NCBI GenBank assembly: GCA_021904315.1
Contig: CM038917.1
Span: 7,362,041 to 7,426,040, forward strand
Direction: 5' to 3'
Source of the DNA: Sphagnum magellanicum
Taxonomy: Eukaryota > Streptophyta > Sphagnopsida > Sphagnales > Sphagnaceae
Length of the DNA: 64,000 nucleotides
Shown one piece after another: positions 21,106 through 33,834 of this stretch; the first letter of the stretch is position 1; the number at the start of each line of letters is the position of its first letter. The position numbers were made by a program, and so were the translations under genes. The notes below the pieces were generated by a model. That model saw only the letters and a program-made list of their open reading frames with translations. It ran no database searches and was not told the origin of the DNA.

Positions 21106-24100
21106 AATGAATCGTTTAATGCTTTCAAACAACTTCTTTTGTGTCTATTCTTCTTTCTATGTGTTTGAATGAAAGCATAAGGTACCATCATGAATAAAAT
21201 CTTTGCAATTGATTATCCACCATAGCCTAATGTAGCACTGCCTTGCAGTAAGAAATAGTTTCAACATTCCAAAGCCAAATTGTGAAATCTTAAGATCATG
21301 TTAATAGTATTGTACCCCTTACATGCCATTTGACCCATTATCCAACCACAACTATCAAATGTTATGATACAAATGGGCCATTACTGTATTACACTATGGA
21401 ACTTACAATTATATCCTTCAAGTACTATATTTGCACCTCCATGTCAACAAAATATAATTCAAAAAGAAGATAATCAAAATGTTGGAAAGTTCAAATTTTG
21501 GAAATACGGATTCTACTTTTTATGGAAAATTTTCTCAAGAGCTTAATCTTGATTCCACAAAATATATATTCAACCCCAAGAGGTTGAATTGTTGGTATGA
21601 ATGCAATAATGCATCCACGTCTATAAGATTGCAAAGAAAACACCAAAATAACTTTTCGGAGATACTAATGTGACAATCCCCACAAAACTAAAACTAATGT
21701 GACAAGAACAATTACAATCATTCATAGAATATAATAAAATTACATGTGCATTCAATGCATTATGGCAAGTATTATTAAATCATAGTTTAATTTCATCTCT
21801 TAAATGAATTGTGTTCAATTTTTCATTCCTTTATCTTTCTTTCTTTCTTAATTAGTAACTATTAAAAGGTTTTTAATTAGTAAGGCAGTAATGACTTACT
21901 AATCTTTGGACTACTATTTAATCCTTTTTTTTCCCTTCATGTTGACAACTATCTTCTTGATCTCCCATTCCTCTATTTCTGTCTATTTTATTCTTTGTCT
22001 CTTTTTCCTTTTTTTAATCATCCTTCCTTTGCTCTAATGTTTGATTTAGACTTAGATAAGAATTTGCATACTAGAAGTTTTACATGGTATAAAAACTGAA
22101 GAATTGAAAGCAAGGGAGTTGTACAAAAAGAACGCAAAAGGAGTTTGATTATTGATGGAATCCAATGGCAAAAAAAAACAAAGGAGGAATGGAAGACATT
22201 GAAATTCCCAACTAGAACAAGGAAATCCTTCAATCTCAAAGATCTAGATCCATGTTGAGGTTTGACATTTCAATGCCTAAATGTTAACGAATTTTTCTAT
22301 TCCCATTAAGTTTTTCAACTTTCGATTTTCCTAATAACAAGTTCTAAAAACAACATGTACATTTAAAACTAAAAATCTATATCTATATACAATTCCTAAC
22401 AACATGTATTGAAATTGTTAAGAATTTCAAGAAAACATTATTGAAAAACAAAAATGCTTCAAGTTTCTTCAAAGTGGAAAAAGAAAACATAGAATCAAAA
22501 GTTCAAAGTTCAATATAAAGTTCCTTCTAAACCACATATGTCCTCCTAGTTTTATACAAAGTAATTCAAAAGTTAAACTATCCAAGTCGACCATTTAAAC
22601 ATTCATTAGTTGGTATAAGCATTAACAATCTAAAAAAATTCATAAAATATAGCTTATTTAACTACATGTCTAATTAACTACCTATTCTACCAACCACATG
22701 TTCTGTAAACTATCAGTTGATTAACTACATGTCAACCTATCTACTAACCTAGTGTAATGCTACCTATCAAGTTCCATAATTCATTAGATTTTTTCATAGG
22801 TTAGGTTAAGTTTAATGTGTTAGGTTTAGCAACCTACTAAGTCCAATAACTTGTTAGGTTACATGTTACAAAATTCGGGTAACATTATCCCCCTTTGAAA
22901 ACTACATTTCATCCTTGAAATGTTAGCTTAAAAATTTAGGTTAACTTTGTTTTTACAACCGGTTGGTTTATAGTTCCTTCGATAGGTACATCATTAATTC
23001 CTTCCATAAGTTCAACTTGGCTCAAGATCTAAATACTTGTTGGTGTTTCAATCCACTGTTGATCAAGTGTTTCTTCAAAGGTCATTATGGGTGTCGTGAA
23101 TACCTCCGCGACATGAGATATATTGGAAATCAAAGTGATCTTTTGACCTATAGCTATTTGGGGTGGGGTTAAATGTATAATAACATATAAGGACTCTAGT
23201 GAATCTAATATACTAAAGTATGGATAATGAAGGAACAATAGGTTTAGCTTGATCCTTGACAGACTCAACACTATCTTCAACAACAATGGTAATAATTCTT
23301 GAGTAGGTATAGTAGGGTGAAAACACACTAAAGGGGCCAAAATCATTGTCACATTGGTAAGGTACAATACTTACAACAAGTTTTTTTAAGGGTCCCATGT
23401 TTGAACTTCAACTATGTCATTATTATGAAGGATTTTCACAATGATTTTGCATATTATGGTAGGTCAAAACCCAAATAAATCAAATTCCAAAAAAATTACA
23501 TTTTTAAATCTAATATGATGTGATGTTAAAGCATATTTGTGCCAAAAATATATTTGTCATAGTGTACTAAAAAATGCAAATATATTCAAAAAATGATTGA
23601 AATGATTTTTAGTCTTTATGAAATTTGTAGTATCTATTAAACATTACAATTCCATATGATTGAAATAAGTTTGTGAGCCATGTGAAGAGTTTGATAATTA
23701 TCATATCATTAATGGGTGTTTTTGGGGGTGATAACCATGTAAGTTCTAGCAGCATCTATTTGTCACGTATGCATCATTTACATTTTTTTCTTTGGTGTTT
23801 TTGTAGGCAACTTGTTGTTTACAAGTGAATGCATGATTCCCTAGTTTCTTCTCCTGTTTTAATCCTAGTTTAGTTCCATTTAACCACCAAGAAAAACACT
23901 TGGTTGTTTTATGTGTAACATTATACAAACCTAACACACATGTCATCAATGCACAAGTATTAACACACTCTTTGTCCTTTTTGGACCATTTAATATAAAT
24001 ACATCAATTATTATTTATAGTCACATCTTATTTATGAAAATTGAAACTATTAGATATACCACAAGTTTTCCAATCATGTTCAATGTAATGAAACCTGCAA

Positions 24101-25175
24101 GGCAAACTAAAATCTTAAAAATGAGAACATTAGAATGAATGATCTAAGCATTTGAAATTGAGAAGAAGTGAACATCATCTTTTTGCAACTTTAGGCTTCA
24201 AGGTTGCAAACCTTTCTTACCACTATACCACCTACAATGACACCCATCTCTTCTTCTTTTTCCCATTAGACATTCAACTAACCAAAACCCAAATGAACAT
24301 GTAAAATGATCAAACAAAATAATCCACCACATTTTGATTGAATTCTATTTTTAAATAAAACAAATAATGACTTGACTATATAAAAAAAATGCATGACATT
24401 AACAAGCTGACATGCACAAGTTTACACCAATGAGTCATGCAAATTTATGAAATTAAATGTTTAGGTAAATGATCACAAAATTTGAATGTTTGTGATCAAA
24501 ATCAACGTTTTATGCATGTTACATCACAATTTTATTCCCACTAAGGATTCAAAGCATCCTCTTCTATAGTCTTTTCATTGTCAATTATGAAGAATTGAGT
24601 CAAATATGGTAGGGCATGTTTGATGTCTCTTTCTTTAAACTTTGATTCATATTGTTGGTTGCAAACATCACACAAGTCTAACACTAATTTAATTAATACA
24701 AATTGATTAAAATCCAAATAAACAAAAAATGACCAAGCAATAGTAGTCAAAATGTCATATCACATGGGCTAAGAATGTTGCTTGTTTTAGTGTGAGTTCC
24801 AACACCATCGTTGGATGATAGTTGTTCCTAAAACAAATTTTGAAAATTATTCCATGAAATTCATCAAATCCGGAGGGGTCATCCCTGCCAAAATCCAAGT
24901 ATTTGACTCATGACTTTCATGTGGACAATACAAAAATTGACATAAAATCAAATCATTTCTATCAAGACAACACAACCATAAAATGAAAATAAATTAAAAT
25001 ATTTGGGCAAACATCATTGCATACTTGTTCAACATTAGGAATTGTATAGATAACATCATTAGGTTCCTTGAATTACCAACCTCTATAAGTGTAATAAATG
25101 CAAGAATCAAATCTTGTGCAAAGAAATAAAGACAAAGCCAACTAAATTACCTATACTCAAATCTTTCAATTTCAC
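21106..25175. other. long AT-rich stretch without recognised genes
   Basis: Only short open frames without motifs. A small TTTC tract lies at about 21833-21852. If the LTRs at 20.3 and 27.0 kb once bounded one element, this would be its eroded or replaced interior, but I see no primer site or protein motif to prove it. Confidence 0.4.
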
Positions 25176-25179
25176 TATC

Positions 25180-27845
25180 TATGATTTTAAATGTTCCAAG
25201 GAAGCCTTTAAAAGAGGTTTTGAAACCTTCAACAATTGTGAGGTTATTTCACGACCCAAGAGACGGGAAGGTTGTTCTTCACACATGTTTTCAAGCATCA
25301 TGGCCTCCCAAAAGACATAGTTTCGGATCGAAACCCAAAGTTCACAAGCAAGTTTTGGTGAGCCCTATGGAAGCAAATGGGGTCGAAGCTCAAAATGAGC
25401 ACTTCCTTTCGCCCCCAAACCGATGGACAAACTGAGAGTGTTAACTTGGTGATCCAACAATTCTTGATGAATTATGTGGCAACAAATTAACAAGATTGGG
25501 TGGACCACTTAAAGTTAGCCGAATTTTGTTATAACAACTCGGAACACTCCGCAACTAAATCCACCCGCTTTCAAATGGTGACGAGCAAATCACCAATTGT
25601 GCCCATGACTTGGGTAGCACATGGACAACCCCCGAGTGATGCAAGTGAGGAAGTACCAATGGTCACACAATTTGATGAAGAATGGTGGTGCCTGTGGGAG
25701 GTGGCAAAGGCCAATTTGGAAAAGGCGCATAAACGGTACAAATTTTTTGCAGACAAGTCCCAACGAGAGGTGAAGTTTCAAGAAGGGGATGAAATGTGGT
25801 TGAACATCAAAAATTTCCGATTGCCAAAAGGTTTAAGTCATAAGTTCTTGGGCCCATATGCAGACCCATTTAAAGTGTTGGAAAAGAAACTTTCTGACAC
25901 TTACAAATTAAAACTACCAAAAAATCTTAGAGTTCACCCCACCTTTCATGTTTCTCTTTTGAAGCCAGTCGCCTGCGATGCCTCAAGGCTTAATCAGGAG
26001 CACAACTCAAGGCCCCCACTAGATTTGGTTCATAATGAACCAAAATTTGAAGTGGAGGCCGTGTTCAAATCAAAGCAATTAAGAGGACAAGAGCGGGAAT
26101 ACTTAGTTAAGTGGAAAGGATACCATCCAATAGAGGCATCTTGGGTGAATGAATCCAATATGGAACATGCCCAAGAAGCCATAGAGGAATTCCACACTAG
26201 ACCGGCAAAGAAGAGACATAGAATGTGATGAGGACATCACTTTTCTTTTAGTGGGGCAAGGAATCACATAAAATGTACCACATCAAGTTGCAAGTGAAAT
26301 AAAGGCTAAAAACTTCCAAGAAATTGTATCACGAAAATAATGTATAAGTGCAAATAAGGTTGTCAAAGTTGGCATGGGACGAATGGAACTTCCTTGTGTA
26401 GGCCCAAATCAAAATTGGACCCCTACCTTAGGGTTAAAAAAAACCTTGACCCCAAAAGAGGAAGCAAGCAAAGTGAGCTTGCGGGGACATGCACAAGCTT
26501 TAAATGTATCCCAAGGGATTGGTTGGTAGTGGCAGCTAATGCGGGAAGTCATGACCCCGTTCACATACTTTAATCGTGTACTTTGAGACTTGGGTTTTTG
26601 GCAAAACCCAAATGTCGTTTTTTGTACCTTGATAAACAAACCTTTTAGTCAAGGCTTGATTATTGTGATCAAGGTGCAAGGTTGGGAAAGGAATCATGTC
26701 AAGTAGATTAGGTCAAGATTAGACTTGGCTTGAGTTCTTCATGAGGGGAAGGTTGAAATAATGGCCTCCCAAATGAAGGTTCCGTCAATTAGACTAGTTT
26801 AGGTCTTTTGACGGAGCATAGGTTAAAGGCTTTCTATGAGATACCCTTGGACTTGCCAAGAAAGTGTTGGAAACTTAGGGATGCCTAAATTAGCTTAAAG
26901 CAAGGTCCTATCGTAAAAGTCGACACTTGATGGCCAAGGATCCAAAAGAAAGCAATTGCAATCCTTGAAAGAAATTTTAAGTGTCAATGAAGAAATTGAC
27001 CTTTTTTTCTAATGGGGGAGAGTGTCACAACCCTATTTTGAGGGAGTGTGAGGATGAAATTCACACTCCCAAAATTGGGATTTGGGAGTCCTCTAGGATT
27101 CTTGAAACTTCAGAGTTCGATTCCAAGGGTCAAAACACCTTGCATTAGGGTATTCTTTATATCATTGGAAAGTTATCAAAGTATAAATGTCGAAAATGGC
27201 CTTGCATGGGCCATTTGGGCATTTGCAGCATAAGTTATGGCAATAAGAAGGGTCGGGAATCAAATTGGCAGTTTGATTCCGAACCACTAAAAGTCGGGAA
27301 TTGACCCGATCTCGGTGCATGCAGGTCAATTGCGATACACCGTTGAAAAGCTCTCGAGGAGAGTTACAAGTTTATTTCAAACCTCATCCCAATTGGAGGT
27401 CTGAGTAAAGAGTTATGACCTTGTAAAGTCCCGGGAGTCCAAACCAGAACAGTTTCGAGACTCCTCCTTGGGAATCTCGGGACAAAAAGCCATTCGGATG
27501 TGGGTGCCGCGGAGAGGCACATAGTATACTATATAAGGGAAGGTGGTGGCTTCCTCCGAGTCCGGGCTGTGGTAAGTCATGTGAGTCTAGAGTTACTCGT
27601 GGCTTGTCTTAGCACCAAAGGTGCTCCAAAAAGTGAACTAACCAACTTGTTGGTTGGTTTGATGCAAGTTCGAGTAAGTAAATAAAGTTTATCACTCTTT
27701 CTAATCCCATCCCAGAGCTTCAGCACGCCCCTCTACCCCTTCTAGTGTTGAGAGTTGGGAGCGTGCCCCAAGTTCCTCACAATTCCGCTGTTGAATAACT
27801 TAGACCCAACTTGGGTTTAATTAGGAACTTGGGAGCGTGTTAGTC
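25180..27845 (+). mobile_element. Ty3/gypsy chromovirus fossil, 3' part (integrase end, chromodomain, 3' LTR)
   Basis: Only the 3' end of the element remains. From 25.2 to 26.2 kb are the end of the integrase core, the integrase C-terminal module (NLRVHPTFHVSLLKPV) and a chromodomain (YLVKWKGYHPIEASWVNE), which places it among plant chromoviruses. Chromodomains of this kind direct integration through histone marks (family knowledge). The region 26.2-27.0 kb is non-coding 3' sequence ending in a purine tract (about 27012-27022), followed by the LTR. The gag, protease, RT and RNase H portions are missing, and the remaining coding part carries a few breaks. It is clearly old and inactive. Confidence 0.85.
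27023..27845 (+). repeat. 3' LTR of the chromovirus fossil
   Basis: It starts TGTCACAACCC directly after a GGGGGAGAG purine tract. A TATA-like ACTATATAAGGG lies near 27526, with the expected LTR promoter layout. It aligns along its length to 20265-21105. The 3' boundary is judged from where similarity to the other copy fades, near 27840-27850. Confidence 0.7.
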
Positions 27846-27849
27846 TTTA

Positions 27850-28740
27850 ATTTGGCCACTTCGTCAGGATCCTACTCATCATAATGGACGATGCTTACAT
27901 CTAACCAATGGGGAACCTATGTGCAGATGTTATCATCCCACTGATTTTCCCCATCAATTTCACCCCTTACCTTCACCTTAACTAGTGCCATGGGTTAGCA
28001 ACTTTGTGAACTTCACATTCAGCATCTTCAATTTTTTTTGTAATATCTTCGTTCAACTTTATGTACATTTTCCACCTTAGCCAAATTGGAAATAGGAAGG
28101 GCATTGCTATTACCTATTTCCTAGGCATTTGTACCCTTGGGAGGTTCATGGGTAATTGTAATGTTGGGAACATGTTATGCTTGCATTGAAGTCCTTCCAA
28201 ATGGTGTTGGACTTGTAGCAGGTTGTCTTGTCCATTGTCAGATATTTATAGAAAGGTTTGGTGCTTGTTGTCCTATAAGCATCCACAACGGAGGTGGCAT
28301 AGCCCATGAAATAAACATCCATGGAGGAATCTGTTAGTTCCAACTTGTGGAGGCCTATTGCTATAATGTGGAGGTTTGATTTATCTATATTGTGTCAGCA
28401 ATAAGCACTATGGGGGTCAGAATAGGTAATGTAACAATAGGAGCTTTTAGGATGGGAGGTTTTTATGAGGCAATCTTCACCCTAAGGGGGTGTGACAAGG
28501 AGTTGCTTTTGTCTTTTGCATTTTGTGCCAAAAGAACCAAAGGTCACAAAACCTTTATTATGATTTTTCACAAAATTTTATAAATCCCTCTCTTCTTTTA
28601 CATCTACACACCCTTAAGAAAAACACAAACATTCGAAGCTACAAAGCAACTTAAAGTCCATTTTCAATCACTACACTTAAAACATTTGGATAATATTGGT
28701 CATCACATCATGAGTGCACTTAAGTAGATCTCCTATTTGT
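27850..28740. other. unassigned stretch, possibly the tail of a copia LTR
   Basis: No coding sequence supported. The last part, ending TTGTTAACA at 28744, directly abuts a retroelement primer site and may be the end of a 5' LTR, but I found no partner LTR. Confidence 0.3.
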
Positions 28741-28744
28741 TAAC

Positions 28745-28762
28745 ATGGTATCAGAGCTTAGG
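28745..28762 (+). other. retrotransposon primer-binding site (iMet tRNA), Ty1/copia-like relic
   Basis: TGGTATCAGAGCTTAGG is the usual plant primer site complementary to the 3' end of initiator Met-tRNA, and it follows an ...ACA end as after an LTR. Downstream sequence to about 29.1 kb holds short open runs without gag motifs. Only this signature supports an element. Confidence 0.5.
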
Positions 28763-29637
28763 TTGTTGAATGAGAAAGTTGAAAGAAGTATATAGCTTGA
28801 GAATCTCTAGTAATATCATAGGAGTTTGTCAAGTGCAAAAGAAAAATGGGGAAAGGAAAGAATGTGAAGAGAAAGAAAAGAAAAGAAAAAAAGTGAAAGG
28901 AGATCAACATATCAAGGTTGTGACCATGCCAAGTTTTCATATCTTGAAAACTACATATGTAGGGTTTTTTGAGCCCTTGAATCTTAACTTGTCTATCACG
29001 AGTGTGATCTATCTCAAGGCTTGTTCTTACTTTGTGCATCTAGATGTATGGATTGTGGGTGTAGAGAACATGAAAATGATAGATGATGAGATTTGATATA
29101 GAACAAAGGAATATAAATTTGTGAAACATACATGACAACAACAAGGTTCTTTGCATTTTTCATGATATACTTGTGTGGTGACACATCAAAATTATTTGTT
29201 AGAATTATTTTTTATAATGGCTTTGTCGGCCATAATGGATTTTGTTATATTTTGTTGTAATTGAAGTGGATGGCTTGGTATGTGGACTTTTTAGCATACA
29301 TTGTCTACTTGAAATTAAGGTAGACTTGTGAATAATTATGTACATTTGAACACATTAAAGTAAAGGTGCACTCTTTGATTTAACTTGCCTTTGGGTTTTT
29401 CTTCCTTTTTCCATCACAAAAGGTCTTCACAACTATTAGTTTAATTAAATAACTTTTGACTTTGGAAAATCCATAATCAAAATTATATATATTTTTAATG
29501 GATATAACATCTTTTTTGAAATGTGCATAAAGGTGGGAAAAGAAAGGAAGTAAAATGAAAATCTTGTAATAATTTTAGAGGAATGGAAGTGAATAGTGAT
29601 AGTATTAGGAAGTTGGAACTTTAGAAAAAATCTCACA

Positions 29638-30200
29638 AACCCTCTTGAGTTTGGTTGTATAACTTTTTATTGGTTTAACTGCAGAGCTTAAGATTTGGTA
29701 ACAAGTTGCGCCTTGTAATTAACTTTCTAATGAACTAAGGGAAGCTGGATTTGAATAATGTATGTGTTAGAAATGGCATTTCAAGTGACTGATGGTTTCT
29801 AGTCAAGTTGAACCAATTGCCTTCATAAAACCCTCTCAGGTTTGGTAGTATAACTCCTTATCGGTTTAGCTGCAGATTTTAAGATTTGGTAAGATGGTGC
29901 GCCTTATAGTTAGCTTCCTAATGAGTTAAAGCAAGTCAAATTTGAATAACCTATGTGTTAGAAACAATATTTCAAGCGATTGGTGGTCTGTAGCCAAGTT
30001 GAATTATCAGCTTTGTAAAGCCCTCTCGGGTTTCGTAACATAACTTCTTGTTGGTTTAGCTATAGAGCTTAGGATTGGTAGCAAAATGCACCTTGTAGTT
30101 AGCTTTCTAGTGAACTATGGCAAGCCAAATTTGAATAACCTATGCATTAGAAACAATATTTCAAGTGATTAGTGGTTTGCAGCTATGTTGGACATGGTGT
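29638..30200 (+). repeat. tandem repeat, 190-bp unit, three copies
   Basis: Units begin at about 29638, 29829 and 30019, each with AACCCTCT..GGTTT, then GGTTTAGCTGCAGA, GCGCCTTGTAGTTAGCTT and TTTGAATAACCTATG. The period is 190-191 bp. Copies differ by roughly 15-20% by eye. No open frame persists through the unit. Confidence 0.85.
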
Positions 30201-31440
30201 TGAGTCCTTAAACATTGGTTTAAATGAATGACATTTGACATAGAGTCCTAGAATGTGGAATGTGTGAGCTTGAAAAATATATCTATTAGTTCTGATCGCA
30301 AATGACGCATAGGAAGCAGGCTACTTAATTTCAACTACAAACACAAGCTAGCATCTCGAAATACACTTGTATTTTTCCTTCATTGATAACATTTATGCTT
30401 TCAAGCATAGTCACTTTGTAGAATCGAAAGTAGAGGGACAGAAAGTCGCCTCACACATAGCCCAGGATTTTACATGTACTTGTAGTTCCTTGCTAAACTT
30501 ATCCCTATTCTAAATAAATGTTTCAGTCGTTATGAAACTCCTGTTACCATTGGCACACTATCACAATATCTATTTAATCGTTAAGTTGTTTCGAATTAAT
30601 TTTATGTTCATACGGCTTGAAAATTGTCCTATCTCTTTTGGACCTTTTATTAACATCCCTTCAACTACTTTAAGAATTTTTAACATCCTTGCTACTCACT
30701 AAATACTAAAACAAGACCAATGTTGTGTTGAACACCACGAATTCTGGTATCTATTTCTACCCCCAACCCTCTAGAGATTTTTCACCCCTAATTACACAAC
30801 ATAGTTTTTAAAACTATGGTTACCAGCTTTTTGTTTGAAGAAAAAAACTAACCCAACACCTTATTCACCAATAATGCATTTCATAAAAGAAAACAACCTC
30901 TCCACGCACTAAGCGCATTCATCATTCCCTGTGAAGTTGTTAAAAGCCCTTAATAACCTTACCACACTCAAATACCCTAATACAACTCTTAAAAATTGAG
31001 ATTACCGCACATGGTTGTGTCAATATGGCTCACAAGGGCCGTTAACCTATTCCATTTGTTGTACTTAGGCTTGAAGTTCATCCCATTCTAATTTTAATTT
31101 CTTTTTCATTCGATTAAGGGCCTTCTTCTCATTTCACTTTTGCCTTGCATGCGGGTTGTTCAAAATACAAACATTCATAGAACCGTGATCTTGTTGCCTA
31201 CACCCCCCAAGACGAGTAGATGGACACCCTGATCTTCTGGCTTGCATTTAAAGGGAGTGTGTTCACTCCAAATGTTAACAAAACACCATTGAACCACATA
31301 AGAACTAGTGCATGCATCCACCTAGTAACACCATCTTGAGCCTTTGTGAGCCCATTCATTATCCTCCATTACATTTCCATGTTCATCTTGAATTGGAGGA
31401 ACCTTTTGAGGTGTAAAATCTGGTACAACTAATGAAGGTA
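30201..31440. other. intergenic stretch, nothing recognised
   Basis: No coding motifs or RNA genes. Slightly pyrimidine-rich near 30.5-31.2 kb. Confidence 0.45.
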
Positions 31441-31442
31441 TT

Positions 31443-31640
31443 GCATTTAGGCGAACCACCATACATGTAACAAGATGAAGGTACTACACTAAAGCAATAT
31501 ACAAAATACACTTAGGCCAACCACCACAATGGTAAAAAAATGAGGGTATTGCACTAAATCAACATACATAGTGGGGAATTACATTTAGGCCAAACACCAC
31601 AATGTCAACAATATGAGGGTATTGCACTAAATCATAAACC
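31443..31640 (+). repeat. tandem repeat, 66-73 bp unit, three copies
   Basis: Units start near 31443, 31509 and 31582. Each has CATTTAGGCCAACCACCACAA, then AATATGAGGGTATTGCACTAAATCA. The second and third copies are closest. Non-coding. Confidence 0.8.
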
Positions 31641-32280
31641 TAAATAAAAAAGGATGAAAGTCTTGTGAACCAAAAACCAAGGTAATATTTTATTATGTGA
31701 AATAAACTTGATTAGAAACATTTAGGTATTGCTACAAAAAACATTAACAAAAAAAACCCATCCTTACTCTCGCATGGAGAATAAAGATGGGTTCTAATGC
31801 GGCCTGCAAATTCAGAATGCACCTTTCATGACATATTTTGAAAAGGTGGGGCGACATATATGATAATTGTTTACTCTTCAATTGTATTTGGCATTGTTTG
31901 CTCTTCGATCGTATTTGACACCTTTCATGCATTTCGTGCATGTTGCCTCTGAAGAGTCATCCTAAAACAAAATTCCAAATTTTGTTTTAGAAAAATTAAA
32001 AAACCTTCAAAGGAAAAATAATCATCAAACTTTTTTTAAAACTAAAATACCTTTGTTTATTACAATAAATTAACATTATATTACAATATTATAATATTAT
32101 TACACTTCATTTTTTCATTATAATTAACTTAAAATTAATACATGTTATTATATTATTATATTTCATTAATTAATTATATTAAATATATTGATTATTTTAA
32201 ATTATTTTAAAATTGAAAAATGTTTAAATTTTATATTAATATTAGATTAACATGTTTCACCTACCTATTTAACAACAACA
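31641..32280. other. AT-rich spacer
   Basis: Very AT-rich around 32040-32240 (TTATAATATTATT-type runs). No gene seen. Confidence 0.45.
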
Positions 32281-32284
32281 AAAA

Positions 32285-33610
32285 GATGAAGACGAGCTTG
32301 ACTACCTCATCATTATCTTTTGTTTGAATGCAACCAAAGAAAAAAACAACAACAGACCTGGTTCGTTTGCTTCATTTATAACAAATGAACACAAAAGAAA
32401 ACAACGATGAATTGCAATGCAACCAAAAAAAAAAGACAACAAGCTTCGCCAGGTCATCATTGTTTTGTATGGCAATGCAATAGAACAAAAAGACAACGAC
32501 AACCTTGACCAATTCATTGTCGTCTACAACCCATCAATAAGACCCAGAAGACAACGACAAGCCTAGTTGGCTTGTCATCATTTTTTGTGGAATCTGCACA
32601 AAATGAAAATGACAACGAATTAAAGACGAGCTTGACTTGTCATCGTCTTCATAGTGCATGAACAAAAAAAGAAAACGATGACGAACCGACACTTTGTTAG
32701 TTCATCATCATCATCATTTGTATTCCATCAAAAGAAGAGAAGACAATGATGAGCCTAGCTGACTTGTCATTGTCTTGTGCGGCATTACAATAAAACAAAA
32801 AAATGACAATGAGCCTAATTGGCTCGTTATCATCTATAACCCATCAAAAGAAGAGAAAACGACAGTGAGCTTGATTGGTTCATCATCCTTTGTAGCCCAT
32901 CAATAAGACCTAGAAGATGATGATGAGCCTAGTTGGCTCATCATCATCTTTTTCTTTTGAATGCATGAACAAAAAAATATGACGATGAACCAACATTTGT
33001 CGTCATCTTCTTTATGTGCATTAAAAAAAAATTGACAAATGTCGCTTGGTTGTTGTCTTCTAGAATTAATGAACAAAATATCAAAAGATGATGACGAACA
33101 TGGGGCTCGTCACCCCGGCTCATTATTGTGGTCGTCTACAGTTAATGGAGAAAACACAAGAAAATGAGGATTAATCGAAGGTTCGTCATCGTCTTCTGCA
33201 GCTAATGAAAAAGGGAAAAGACGATGACGAGCCTCCAACTCTTCATCGTTGTTTGCACCTATGGAAAAAACACAATATGACGATGACGAACCCTTCAGCT
33301 TGTCATCGTTTTTTGCAACTAATGAAAAAAAAGGGAGAAAATGACAACGGGCCCTTGGTTTGTCATTGTTTTTTGATAGTGAATGAAAAAAAGAAGGAAG
33401 AAAGATGACAATGTCTTATGTTGTAACAAATGAAAAAGATAAACAAGAAGACTATGATGAAGATTGTCATCATCTTTTAATCTTTTGTTGTAATGCCTTA
33501 AATAATAAATTGGAAGAATGAAGATGAGTAACTAGGCCTATCATTGTCTTTTGATCACGACACAAAAGAAATCAGAAGATGACAAACTAGCTTGTCATCA
33601 TCTTCTAGAA
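32285..33610 (+). repeat. hairpin-forming minisatellite, about 20 units of 55-75 bp
   Basis: Each unit holds two short arms that are reverse complements: GACGATGACGAGCC on the left and GGCTCGTCATCGTC on the right, 4-12 bases apart, followed by an A-rich linker containing AATGAA/ATGCAA and AAAAAAG. Good examples are 32540-32583, 32744-32795, 32915-32954, 33217-33250, 33278-33313 and 33577-33606. The best unit, near 32918-32952, has GATGATGATGAGCC / GGCTCATCATCATC arms. Arms change together in several units (for example GATGAC with GTCATC, GATGAT with ATCATC). A transcript would fold into a chain of stem-loops. Several units read open but show no protein family. Confidence 0.8.
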
Positions 33611-33684
33611 GTGCAACAAAAAAAAACACTAGTAAAAAAACCTAGAAAAAAAATGTACCTGCATTCCAACAAATATGATCAATC

Positions 33685-33830
33685 TTGTGCTCTAGCAACG
33701 ATTGCTCTAGCAAACACGATTGTTCCAGCAAACATGTTCCTTCTTGCAAATACAATCATTCCAAGAAGCTTAAGCAATGATTGTTCTAACAATGATTGCT
33801 TTAGCAAACACATTGAAACGCAGTTCAAGT
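33685..33830 (+). repeat. short tandem repeat, about 24-bp unit
   Basis: Repeats of the type CTAGCAAACACGATTGTTC / CTAACAATGATTGCTTTAGCA occur about six times, directly after the hairpin minisatellite. The unit is irregular. No coding function seen. Confidence 0.55.
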
Positions 33831-33834
33831 GCTA

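Noticed and set aside
32285-33610. CRISPR-like repeat-spacer array
   Set aside because: Units are diverged, lengths vary, there are no constant repeats with unique spacers, and the surroundings are eukaryotic. Treated as a hairpin minisatellite.
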